Source: Rubripirellula sp. (GTDB lineage Bacteria > Planctomycetota > Planctomycetia > Pirellulales > Pirellulaceae). Taken from it: 35,377 nt of DNA. The position numbers were made by a program, and so were the translations under genes. The stretch is taken from the NCBI GenBank assembly GCA_029245125.1, contig JAQWPZ010000031.1, positions 1 to 35,377 on the forward strand. The letters run 5' to 3'. Position 1 is the stretch's first letter; each line of letters opens with the position of its first letter. Positions 26,001 through 34,080 of this stretch are shown piece after piece. The notes beneath the pieces were generated by a model. It saw only the letters and a list, made by a program, of their open reading frames with translations, searched no databases and was not told the DNA's origin.

Positions 26001-29000
26001 TGTTTGATCCGGATCCCTTCGCGACCGACACAACTGCGGCGGTTGCAGACCATCCTTACGAAACAACGTCGGGTAATCCCACTTTCCCCTTGAATCACAA
26101 TGGCTGGTCGCCGCCGATCGATATTTATGATCCTGCGGCACCCAATGATGCGACTCGAACCAAGCTAGCGCCGCCCGCTTACGTGGTGTGGGGTGTTGAG
26201 GAACCGCAGTTGGTGTTCACCGAGAGTGCTGCCTATCACGATGTTCGGCTACGGGACACGGACCGCGATCAGAGTGGTAAGGCCAAACGTGATAATCCGG
26301 GGATCGGTCAGGGTAGGGATCGTGATTCAGACCAGATGCGGATGCCGCAGGGTTCTCTGTTCCTGGAACTTTATTGTCCGCACGCGACCGTCAGTGCAGC
26401 CGATCAATCGACCAAGCCGGCGGCACCACAGGAACTTTACACGTCCGGCGGATCGCTTGACCTCGCTCGCGCCGCGCCCGGTGGAGCTCCTGTTTGGCGA
26501 GTGGCGATTTCAGAACGTCACGATGCAGGATCCGAGGATGTGACGGGCCGTGATCCCGCCGAAACCGATCCCGCTGTCATCCGGCAGGCCTTGCCGTACA
26601 GTGCTTCGTTTGAAGTCGACGCGGTGAATGAACTGGAGACCTCCGACGTTTCCAATGATGCGTTGCCTTATGATCGATTTGTTTGGTTCCGGAATATCCC
26701 CGCAGTCGATACCGATCCCGATGCTGCGTTCAACCAAATTCGCAATGTGATTGCAGGAAACAATATGTTCGGGCAGGACGAGGATCTTGGCGATCCGGCT
26801 GGCGCTGCTACGAAAGCTGCTTCCCGAATTTTTGTTGCCCCTTTTGTGCAGAATGCGAACTTGGTACTGCAGCCGGGGCAGTTTCTTGTTCTGACACCTC
26901 GTGCAGAAACGCGGCTTGGGTCGAAGGAATTTAATAACGGTTATCCAGGCTTGCCGAGTGATCAGCGGTTTTCGGTTCTTGGTGCTGAAGGTTTGGTGTT
27001 TGCAAACCACAACGATGTCCGATTGACTCCGGGGCTGAGCGGTGGAACCGATCCTTACGCACCCGCATTTCCGTTGGTGATCGGTGCCCCGCGTCCGACC
27101 GTTGCTCAGGGATGGCCCGCCGTTCCGAGTGATGCAGCCCATCCCAATTTTTTGCAGAACGTGGTTGGGTTGAGTGTGTCGGAGCCTCTGCCCCGAGGCG
27201 GGAACTATTACGATGCTCCAACTGCACGTTTGAACGGAACCCAAGATTTGGATGGTGACGGCGACGAAGACTATTTGTTGACCGACGCTTACATTGATTT
27301 CACGGATCCGGCGACCACCGCCAAAGACACGCCACTCGATGTGGAAATTGGGCGAATCCCCACCGTCTCGGCTGGTAATCAAGGTGGACCTCCCGGTAAC
27401 GGACCTCCTGGTGCTGGCAATCAGGAGCCTGCGTTGGGCACACTTCAGAGTTATTGCTCTGCCTTTCTGCAGCGGCTCGCGGATCCTACGATTCCTCACG
27501 ACCCCATCACCAACCCCTATCGAACGGTTGATTGGCTCTCCATCGATTTGAATGTGATCAGTGGGGAGGATCGTCCCGACAATATTTCCTCCGACGGAGG
27601 TTATCAGCGGAGGAGCCGACAGCGAGATGGGCAGGTCCAGCCTTCGATTGGCCAGGCTTCTGTGTCAGCCAATGCGTTGTACTCCTACAGCACACCGAAT
27701 GAGACTGAAGATGCCAGCATCGATACGGCGTCAGAAGAATTCTTCTTGTTTGACACGGCGAGTGGAGCGAATGCCACGGCGAACGTGCAGTCATCGTTGA
27801 GTTTCTTGAACACCCAGACTGCGAATATCAATCCCGGATTCATCGGCTTCGATGCCAGCATTGGCAGTCTCGATACCGCGGGCAATGTGGTCGGCAACGA
27901 CCGTAACTTGCCGCTACGACCGTACGCGATCCATCCTTGGTTGAATCGTCCGTTTGCCTCGCATCTGGAACTGATGTTGGTCCCCGCGTGTTCCCAAGCC
28001 CGATTGTTCGAAGAGTTTTCATTCGATCCGACTGCCGATCCGACTGTCTATCCTGACAGCGCGACACCAGACGATGCGGCTATCGTGAGTGCTCCGTTCC
28101 GCCACTTGTTGAATTTCTTTCATAGTGACACCGGCAGTGGGACGAGCATGGAGCTGGCGAAACTTTTCGATTTCATTCACACCATGCCGAGATTTCGGGG
28201 TGAAGTGGACATCATCGATCCAGCTCGTTTAGAGATCCCTGTCCCGGGCAACATCAACCTGCCTCCTGATCAGCAGCCGAATTACACCGCTGAGCAACGC
28301 CAGTTGGCGCTCATGCGATCTAATATGGCGCCCCCCTTCGGGATGATGTATGACAATCAGCGACAGGGCACGATCAACTTGAATACGATCTCTTCTTTCC
28401 CCGTCTGGGCAGGATTGATGCAGGGACATTTAGCTCCTAACGAGTTCACAAATCCGGCGGGTGGAGGATCGGCAACCCAACTTTCGTTCAATAACTTTGT
28501 CCAGAGTCGTCGTGGCTATCCAGTTGCTGGTGCAGGGGCGACGAGTCGCGTGACTAGCGCTGGGCCTTACAACTACGATCCGGGTAACTTGAGTCCAGAT
28601 TTCCCGACAGAGTTTGGGGGTGTGTTCCGATCGGCGACGTCATCCTCCAAAGCGATCGATGTGCGTGGTGGTACCAAATTGCGACGCCGTTCGGTGAACG
28701 GAACGTTGCTGCGAGGTAATGGATTCCTAAACGCAAACAACAATCCTCCTGCCAGTCATCCTTCGCTGTTCGTGCGTGTGGCAGCACAATCACCTGAAGT
28801 GGCACGCTTGGATAACGGTCCGATCAACGTGCTTCCCACCTCGATGTTCCTGCATCACGATCGACTTCGTAACCCATTCATGCGTTACCAAACGTTGATG
28901 CGGATGCCGAACCTGGTGTCGGATAATTCACAAACATTCCTGGTTCGATTGACGATCGGATTCTTCGAGGTCGATGCGGAAACGCAAGGCCTGCAGGACG

Positions 29001-29137
29001 AATACAACGCGAACATCGGGAAGAATGAGCGTTATGAGGCCACCTTTGTGATCGACCGATCGATCCCCGTTGGTTTCAAGCCGGGCGAAGATTTGAATGC
29101 AAGAGATGTCGTGGTTTTTGAGAGTTATGGCCAATGA
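23009..29137 (+). CDS. Giant GspK-like protein, putative pilus-tip component
   Basis: 2042 residues, against about 330 in ordinary GspK. The N-terminus has a leader ending in Gly33 followed by a hydrophobic helix VILVVVLGALMFFSVLVATY that lacks Glu at +5 (Val38), as is typical of GspK, the tip pseudopilin. The GspK-style INLN motif appears three times: GRLNLN (LNLN 479-482), LDIN 816-819 and GTINLN about 1787-1792. Calcium-loop-like motifs lie at 435-445 (DVDNDKDGVAD), 827-835, 844-857 (DMDGVDNDNDGITD) and 1413-1421 (DLDGDGDED). Residues about 726-782 form a compact module (W728, GDVV at 737-740, FRC at 748-750, W776) like small carbohydrate-binding or phage-tail modules. A Gly/Pro-rich stretch near 1457 looks like a linker. 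Start at ATG 23009; ATG 23066 also fits. The end overlaps the next gene by ATGA. Confidence 0.85.
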   Translation: MSSRKSYLSSSQSSAFENSMKLRPEPKAASRSGVILVVVLGALMFFSVLVATYLVFSSEARNASFAIAQRNTRAPDVDWMMNESLMTIVRGTSDPNNPFFGEDLLSDYYGHDGVDLQVRHLNSVPFGPMLVDDGFLRFPVSADGTFRSAGLAPIDDAYAGLLVTFLAGPLQNQTYRVIRSIHRPGGGGVQPYDDLFIDLQAGILPAGTASQSQAVRALFYSNPANLTLGGYPLRVNGVPRNSKGIGFDGANVDQSTADLIKLQQLRDPLLPASNQNPAVVGFDLPIALQPNHLDRWVDKGFIAGDFDEDYDAPDFNNWWLSYRRPDGTVIPAFHRPAVINYILNQNTDWSGASGADYNNLMVSLSRATFRPLPIAQGQLFLGGGVTGGGAQPSTAINPRFTGGSDVFALRTALPINQNPSFLDQLARGLINGPWDVDNDKDGVADSVWVDLGLPVFTSREGKLLRPLVAPMIEDLGGRLNLNAHGNSQLAANVSGKQSSAAFWAGTRGGLNTANNSRYVFRGLGWGPSEIMLPATSSSGLINDATLQNNLVGLINDRYRFGEQGLTTPDYPGADNRDFLDLLRFGYSPAQHLAAGGFGASTDPFGRGGMGIGRSGHILGADSGRLISVDDPSTGIVEPNVNEAINHPYEMDPTGALSGDRPFTLAELEAILKSNQFDSELLPAALRDRLRLLIVNHPEFANAFTTRSASDDRPATAFGRQTPPAATAWIRNTPYALGDVVQVPNGRVFRCIQAGTSSSGQFAPTRAGGDGTGDLRWEAFFPVTPHTSMVELLGILGVPADQIDGLLAPEIRLGRKLDINRAVGNLTDDNGNNVIDEPLETARQDMDGVDNDNDGITDEVGEVGEPFAYTARTAAGNTAIGSTGFGSKQYWDAPNYTMSESKPTVGIDGSFNAAGVSTTIPVSGRQLLARHLYILAMALSRDLDDPTKEAEFPVTQPGTSNSFPPGVTEVEFYKARRLAQWAVNVVDYRDPDSVMTRFVFDPDPFATDTTAAVADHPYETTSGNPTFPLNHNGWSPPIDIYDPAAPNDATRTKLAPPAYVVWGVEEPQLVFTESAAYHDVRLRDTDRDQSGKAKRDNPGIGQGRDRDSDQMRMPQGSLFLELYCPHATVSAADQSTKPAAPQELYTSGGSLDLARAAPGGAPVWRVAISERHDAGSEDVTGRDPAETDPAVIRQALPYSASFEVDAVNELETSDVSNDALPYDRFVWFRNIPAVDTDPDAAFNQIRNVIAGNNMFGQDEDLGDPAGAATKAASRIFVAPFVQNANLVLQPGQFLVLTPRAETRLGSKEFNNGYPGLPSDQRFSVLGAEGLVFANHNDVRLTPGLSGGTDPYAPAFPLVIGAPRPTVAQGWPAVPSDAAHPNFLQNVVGLSVSEPLPRGGNYYDAPTARLNGTQDLDGDGDEDYLLTDAYIDFTDPATTAKDTPLDVEIGRIPTVSAGNQGGPPGNGPPGAGNQEPALGTLQSYCSAFLQRLADPTIPHDPITNPYRTVDWLSIDLNVISGEDRPDNISSDGGYQRRSRQRDGQVQPSIGQASVSANALYSYSTPNETEDASIDTASEEFFLFDTASGANATANVQSSLSFLNTQTANINPGFIGFDASIGSLDTAGNVVGNDRNLPLRPYAIHPWLNRPFASHLELMLVPACSQARLFEEFSFDPTADPTVYPDSATPDDAAIVSAPFRHLLNFFHSDTGSGTSMELAKLFDFIHTMPRFRGEVDIIDPARLEIPVPGNINLPPDQQPNYTAEQRQLALMRSNMAPPFGMMYDNQRQGTINLNTISSFPVWAGLMQGHLAPNEFTNPAGGGSATQLSFNNFVQSRRGYPVAGAGATSRVTSAGPYNYDPGNLSPDFPTEFGGVFRSATSSSKAIDVRGGTKLRRRSVNGTLLRGNGFLNANNNPPASHPSLFVRVAAQSPEVARLDNGPINVLPTSMFLHHDRLRNPFMRYQTLMRMPNLVSDNSQTFLVRLTIGFFEVDAETQGLQDEYNANIGKNERYEATFVIDRSIPVGFKPGEDLNARDVVVFESYGQ

Positions 29138-31188
29138 GAATGAATAAGAACCACCGCAATCCTATTTTGCAATCGGCTTCCTCCAAGGAGGCTCCACGGG
29201 GGTTTACCTTAGTGGAGATGTTGGTTGCCACAGCGGTCACATTGCTGATGATGGTGGCGCTAGCGCGAGCCTTTGGTTTTGTGGGCAAGAAAGTCCAGGA
29301 GGGACGTGGTGAGACGACCCTCTCGAATCAGTTGCGCGACATCACCACTCGACTGTCCGATGAATTGAAGCAATCCACCGTAACGCTCAATCCAACCTCC
29401 GGCGACGAAGATCCGCTCGGCTATTTTCTGTACTACGAAGGTCCCGTCACCAACGCGACCTCGGCGCTCTTTCGAGCGATTAATGACAGTGATGGAAATC
29501 TTGATCTCAGCGACTCGAAACATGGTGACTTCGATGATTACCTGGCGTTCACCGCAGTCGCTAAAGGCAACAACTGGTTCGTCGGCAAAGTCCCTCGCTA
29601 CATCCTGGATATCAAGACGCTTGAGCAAAACGGTCTTCCCGCATCCAACTATACGGTGACTGCTAACTCGTTTGACCCTGTTGTTATACGGTCGAAGTAT
29701 GCGGAGATCATTTACTTTGCGAGTCCGGAATACGAACTGGCGTCGCTCCCGGCGAATCCTGCCTACATCGATGTCGACGGCGATTTAGATCTTGGCAGCG
29801 GGAATACGACCGAGAATGGCATCCCAGATCGTCTTCGATTGCATCGTCGCGTGTTGTTGATTCGTCCTGACCTGAACGTCGCGAGCCTGAATACATTGAA
29901 CCAGGCCTGGCCGGGTTCGCCTGGTATGGTTCCGCTCGATCAATCGGGGGTCGATCACTTTGGTGATTCGCTGACAGTCAAGTTCATGGCTGCCGATGCA
30001 TGGCCGTCCGCGACCGGTTTGACGATCAACACCGGTGCGAATCAAGGTCCCGATGCGGACGCGAGCTTGGGTTGGCTGTATGGCATGGCGGGGGTTCACC
30101 AACAGTCCGATCTGTCGATGCGGCGGATTTTGGATGCATCCGGAAATCCGACCTCCTTTGTCGCGGCCAATTCACTCGCTGACCTGAGTAAGCCCCATAA
30201 CCGGTTCGCGCACGTTCGCGTGCCGAATTCTGTCATGGGTGGAGGTGGCGGCAACCTGCCAACTTCGATGCCTTTATTAGCTTTGGGCAACGCCGCCACG
30301 ATTCTTTCCACCAATACCTTGGACGGAACGCGGATCGCGCCGCCCGCAACTCCCAGTGTTGGCCCGGTGGTTACCCCGACCACGCTGAGCGGTTTTTTGC
30401 GACCTGAGTTTGTCCTCGGTGGTGATTTGACTCACCTCGATTCGGTCGATGCTTGGGGACAAGAACGAATTGGCGAAGACCTGCTGATAAACAATACACT
30501 TGGGTTTGATATCCAAATTTTTGATCCGTCGGCTGCCGTGTTTACGACCTCCGATGGGGTTGTGGTTCGGCCCAGTGATGCGGGCTATCGGCAAGCGTTG
30601 CGACAGGCAACTGCCGGCGGTCAAGCCAACACAGAATTCGGTTCGTTCGTCGACCTGGCATACCCAGTTCTGGCAGGTGGTTCATTGCGGGGTTGGCAAC
30701 CGCGTCGTCTGGAGCGACGCAGCACTGACGACGAACCGATCGTCGGAACGCAGCAAAGTTTTTTGGTCACGCCCTTTTCTGGCATCGATCGTTATACGCC
30801 GGCAGACACCTCGGTCACTGCCTATCTCCCTTCGCTCTATCAGTCCGGACGTTTGGCGACGAGTGGAACCACCATTCAAATCTTTCAACCAGCCTTCGAT
30901 ACCTACACGACTTTTTACGAGCGGGATGGTTTCGCGCAACTGGTTCCTGGGGGAGGTTCTGGAACCCGCTGGAGTCCATTGTCGTCGTCTTTGACGCTCG
31001 CCGCGCAGGACCGTGGTTCGGATGGTCTCGATAACGATGGGTTTTTTGGAATTGATGACGCGGGTGAAATGGAAACTCGCGCTCCGTTCCCGTTCCGACC
31101 GGAAGCTGTGCGGATTTCGATTCGTATCGAAAATCCCTCACTTCGACTGATACGCCAAAGTTCTGTCGAACACCGAGATCAGCTTTAA
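29134..31188 (+). CDS. GspJ/PilW-like pseudopilin, enlarged
   Basis: A 684-residue prepilin-like protein whose ATG overlaps the stop of the giant gene (ATGA). The leader ends in Gly23, followed by FTLVEMLVATAVTLLMMVAL with Glu28 at +5. The next helix (KVQEGRGETTLSNQLRDITTRLSDELKQ) resembles GspJ/PilW. GspJ has about 200 residues, so most of this protein is extra. It carries aspartate loops at about 213 (DVDGDLDLG) and 630 (DGLDNDGFFGIDD), and a C-terminal end (PFRPEAVRISIRIEN) reading like the final beta-strands of GspJ. Followed after 54 bases by a small membrane-anchored gene. Confidence 0.82.
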   Translation: MRMNKNHRNPILQSASSKEAPRGFTLVEMLVATAVTLLMMVALARAFGFVGKKVQEGRGETTLSNQLRDITTRLSDELKQSTVTLNPTSGDEDPLGYFLYYEGPVTNATSALFRAINDSDGNLDLSDSKHGDFDDYLAFTAVAKGNNWFVGKVPRYILDIKTLEQNGLPASNYTVTANSFDPVVIRSKYAEIIYFASPEYELASLPANPAYIDVDGDLDLGSGNTTENGIPDRLRLHRRVLLIRPDLNVASLNTLNQAWPGSPGMVPLDQSGVDHFGDSLTVKFMAADAWPSATGLTINTGANQGPDADASLGWLYGMAGVHQQSDLSMRRILDASGNPTSFVAANSLADLSKPHNRFAHVRVPNSVMGGGGGNLPTSMPLLALGNAATILSTNTLDGTRIAPPATPSVGPVVTPTTLSGFLRPEFVLGGDLTHLDSVDAWGQERIGEDLLINNTLGFDIQIFDPSAAVFTTSDGVVVRPSDAGYRQALRQATAGGQANTEFGSFVDLAYPVLAGGSLRGWQPRRLERRSTDDEPIVGTQQSFLVTPFSGIDRYTPADTSVTAYLPSLYQSGRLATSGTTIQIFQPAFDTYTTFYERDGFAQLVPGGGSGTRWSPLSSSLTLAAQDRGSDGLDNDGFFGIDDAGEMETRAPFPFRPEAVRISIRIENPSLRLIRQSSVEHRDQL

Positions 31189-31242
31189 GCTTGGGATGCC
31201 AAACTTCGAATCGCGTTTGATCGCTTCAAGGTAAATTGGATT

Positions 31243-31863
31243 TTGATCGAACCAACAAGCCGTCCAAAATTCGACGTCTTCGTGATTGCCCTTGGCATCA
31301 TCGTGCTGCTGGCTGCTGTTTGTCGTGTGGCTGTCCTGGCGAGTGTGCCGCGATTAGAAAACGATTTGTCGACGGTCAAAGTTGCTGTCACCGACTGGGT
31401 TGATTCACGCGGCGAAACACCAAAGAGTGTAATGCTGGGGAATGAAACACAGGATGCCGAAGTGCTTGGAAATGAGCTGCCGACGCAGATCGACACTCGC
31501 CTGCTTCCCGATTCATTGACCAAGCTGGGTGTCGTGTCGGTGGCATTCGAGCAATTTGATCCGAACGCGACCGTTTACCTTCGACCTGGTGCCGATGGAC
31601 AGCCAGGGGTCGCCGGGGTCGACGATAATGGCAATGGCATCGTCGACGATGATACTGAACTGGGAGCGACGAAAACGGACGATGTGCTGAGCGTCACCGC
31701 CGGCGAAATCGATACCGCAGGACCAATTCTGATTCTGCAGCGAGGCGCCTACGTACCGGTTTCGCGAGAGGTGGCAACGAGCGAGAGTGCCGCTTGGCGG
31801 GCCGTCGTGCACGGTCGGGCCCAAGGAGAGGATTGGTCGTTTCTGCTGCAATTCGGCTCGTGA
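31243..31863 (+). CDS. Membrane-anchored protein with calcium-loop motif, last gene of cluster
   Basis: 206 residues with a short cytoplasmic N-terminus (MIEPTSRPKFD), one membrane helix at about 12-33 and an exported domain. It holds YLRPGADGQPGVAG (112-125) and an EF-hand-like loop VDDNGNGIVDDD (126-137), the same style of loop as in the pseudopilins upstream. There is no FTLVE-type N-terminus, so it is not itself a class III pilin. The start is TTG at 31243, with AAGG about ten bases upstream; other starts are possible. Position and size would suit an accessory inner-membrane protein (GspL/M-like in place, not in sequence) but I recognise no family. Confidence 0.65.
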   Translation: MIEPTSRPKFDVFVIALGIIVLLAAVCRVAVLASVPRLENDLSTVKVAVTDWVDSRGETPKSVMLGNETQDAEVLGNELPTQIDTRLLPDSLTKLGVVSVAFEQFDPNATVYLRPGADGQPGVAGVDDNGNGIVDDDTELGATKTDDVLSVTAGEIDTAGPILILQRGAYVPVSREVATSESAAWRAVVHGRAQGEDWSFLLQFGS

Positions 31864-32516
31864 AGAATTTTGAATCGAGGATTTTGAATCGCCAAAATGA
31901 GTAACCGGTGAGGTGGGTGGATTAGGTGACTTCTGCGGGCGGTACGGAGTTCAGCAGTCACCAGCAAATGATGACACCCAGGCGGAATTGGTCCTTTTTT
32001 CTGAAATCGAGACGGATGAGTCCCCAAGACCGGCGGCTAGCGCCGGGCCGCTCAGGATGGTTGCTTACGCCTTGGACGCGTTGATTGGCTGCAAAGACCG
32101 GCGGCTAGCGCCGGGCCGCTCAGGATGGTTGCTTATGCCTTGGACGCGTTGATTGGCTGCGAAGACCGGCGGCTGGCGCCGGGCCGCGTAGGGTGGTTGG
32201 TTACGCCTTGAACGCGTTTTTCTGGGGATGGGGCAGGGTCTGGAGGGGCCACCGAAAGGCGTCACCTTGGCGGAATCGGTCCTTTCTCTAAAATTGGGCA
32301 ACGCCAATCCAAGGATGGACGGCTCGCGGCGTGCCGTCCAATGCGGTGGCTGACGCCGCACGGTGCTGCTGAAATTGGCAGCTCACGCGGCTCTGTCCAG
32401 ACCGGCGGCGAGCGCCGTTCCGCTCAGCCTGTCGGCTGGGGGTGATTCCAGGTGACGGCGAACGATTGCTGCCTGGGCGATTCTTTATTTTTCAACCTCT
32501 TACCTGAAACCTCTCC
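31864..32516. other. Repeat- and hairpin-rich spacer after the pilus cluster
   Basis: No gene is supported in these 653 bases. They contain three tandem units of about 68 bp (listed separately), a fourth diverged hairpin element at 32403-32427, an imperfect repeat of a phrase like GGCGGAAT-GGTCCTTT near 31981 and 32270, and a perfect hairpin with an 8-bp stem (TGGACGGC 32316-32323, GCCGTCCA 32333-32340). Confidence 0.75.
32028..32220 (+). repeat. Three tandem 68-bp units with REP-like hairpin
   Basis: Units begin near 32028, 32096 and 32164; the third is diverged. Each starts with AGACCGGCGGCTAGCGCC (GGCTGGCGCC in the third) and its core CGGCG-N5-CGCCG can fold into a 5-bp stem. Reverse-complement copies sit at 9725-9749 and 9817-9841. 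Confidence 0.9.
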
Positions 32517-33800
32517 ATGCCTGACCACCACGAACTCGATATCAAACGTGTTGCCATCTTGTTTGCCGGTGGGCCCGCTCCGGCAGCCAATGCCGTGATT
32601 TCAACGGCGGCATTCTCGTTCCTTGAAGAAGGTGCCCAGGTCTTTGGGATCAAGCACGGCTACAGCCGCTTGGCCGAGTACACGTCCGCTGGACCCTTGG
32701 TCGAAGGCGAAGACTACGTCCGCTTTACTCACGATTCATTGGTGCACGCTCGCAGCAGCCGAGGCATCATGATCGGCACCGCGCGGACGAACCCTGGTAA
32801 ACACGTCAGCTCACCAGAGCATCTCGAAGATGCTGAATTGGTCGCTCCGCTGCGACGTGTTTACGAGGGATTGTGCTCGCTGGAAGTCGACGCACTAATC
32901 TCGATCGGTGGTGATGACACGCTCAAGACCGCTAACAAAATCAAGTTGTACCAAGACACGCTGCCCTCGGACGCGCGGCGGTTCCCGGTCATTCACCTGC
33001 CCAAGACGATCGATAACGATTACTCCGGAATCGACTTTACCTTCGGTTTCTTCACCGCGGTCGAGACGCTCGCCGAGGAGATTCGCAACCTCAATTTCGA
33101 TGCGGCTGCGGGGCGGTCGTACTTCCTTTGCGAAGCGATGGGACGCAGCGCCGGTTGGCTGTCGTACGGAGCCGCGATCGCCGGCGAAGCGAGCATGGTG
33201 CTCAGCGTCGAAGACGTGGTCGGGTCACTGGCCGAAGAAGAAGTGGTCAATCAGGAAACTGGCGAAACCCGTAAAGTCATGGCGATGGATCGAGTCATCG
33301 ATCGTATGGTCGATATGATGCTCGCCCGTGAACGCGAAGGCCGTCCCTCGGGAACCATCGTGCTGGCAGAAGGCATGGCGGAATACCTGCCGTCAAAATA
33401 CCTCGAGGGCGTCAGCCGCGATGACCACGGCCACATCAACATTTCATCGATCAACTTGTCAGCAATGATCGCCGGCATGTTGAGTCAACGCTACACCGAT
33501 CGCACCGGTCGGACTCGTAAAGTCAATGGTTTGCAGCTCGGTTATGAATCGCGTTGTGCACCACCCCACGCCTACGATGTGATGCTCGGGTCACAACTCG
33601 GCGTCGGTGCCTATCGAGCCCTCGTCGAAGAAAAACTCAACGGCGTGATGGTCAGTGTCTCCGGACAACTTGACCTGCATTATGTACCGTTCGAAGAATT
33701 GGTTGATCCAGAAACTCTGGTCACCAAAGTCCGATTCATTGAACCCAATAGCGATTTCCATCGGCTCGCAAGGTTCCTGGAAACTTGCGTCGATAGTTGA
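32517..33800 (+). CDS. PPi-dependent-type 6-phosphofructokinase
   Basis: Phosphorylates fructose 6-phosphate to the 1,6-bisphosphate in glycolysis, reversibly if pyrophosphate is the donor. The 427-residue protein has the group-A PFK fold. The donor-site residues point to pyrophosphate: GGDD at 131-134 (Asp where ATP enzymes have Gly in GGDGS) and PKTIDND at 162-168 (Lys163 where E. coli PfkA has Gly124). Catalytic Asp166 is in TIDND, and the sugar-binding EAMGRSAGW segment (207-215) and the EGMAEYLP region are intact. ATG 32517 has no strong ribosome-binding site. The gene stands alone and is followed by a 9-bp hairpin. PPi specificity is from family knowledge; some GGDD enzymes use other donors. 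Confidence 0.92.
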   Translation: MPDHHELDIKRVAILFAGGPAPAANAVISTAAFSFLEEGAQVFGIKHGYSRLAEYTSAGPLVEGEDYVRFTHDSLVHARSSRGIMIGTARTNPGKHVSSPEHLEDAELVAPLRRVYEGLCSLEVDALISIGGDDTLKTANKIKLYQDTLPSDARRFPVIHLPKTIDNDYSGIDFTFGFFTAVETLAEEIRNLNFDAAAGRSYFLCEAMGRSAGWLSYGAAIAGEASMVLSVEDVVGSLAEEEVVNQETGETRKVMAMDRVIDRMVDMMLAREREGRPSGTIVLAEGMAEYLPSKYLEGVSRDDHGHINISSINLSAMIAGMLSQRYTDRTGRTRKVNGLQLGYESRCAPPHAYDVMLGSQLGVGAYRALVEEKLNGVMVSVSGQLDLHYVPFEELVDPETLVTKVRFIEPNSDFHRLARFLETCVDS

Positions 33801-33825
33801 TCAACGCAGTCGCGCAGCGATGCAG

Positions 33826-33849
33826 GCTGTTTGCGTGTCTGCAAACAGC
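33826..33849 (+). terminator. Hairpin terminator candidate after phosphofructokinase
   Basis: GCTGTTTGC (33826-33834) pairs perfectly with GCAAACAGC (33841-33849) around a 6-base loop, 25 bases after the stop. Only a weak T-containing run (TTGCGTTCC) follows, so termination may be inefficient. Confidence 0.55.
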
Positions 33850-34080
33850 TTGCGTTCCTGCGGAGGGGTTCGTTCACGTGCAAGACTAAGCGATTCGTGA
33901 AAGTTGAGCGTCTCAACGGAATCGCTTGGGACCAGCGAAGCGTGATCGTTTATGATGCAAGGGTGGCTTTCGTGCCGAACGACTGGTTCGCCGCGTTGGC
34001 TCAAATCCACTCGGCAGATTACCGTCGGCGAATGGCTCCATGTCGCTGACAAGTCACCTCCGCAGATCAAGGGACACAGG

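Noticed and set aside
32028..32220. Possible CRISPR array or small gene (open frame 31913-32152)
   Set aside because: The 'spacers' between hairpins are themselves repeated, and the frame only covers the repeats.
33952..34080. Longer N-terminus for the histidine-rich membrane protein
   Set aside because: No ribosome-binding site before ATG 33952 and no membrane or family character in the added 43 residues.
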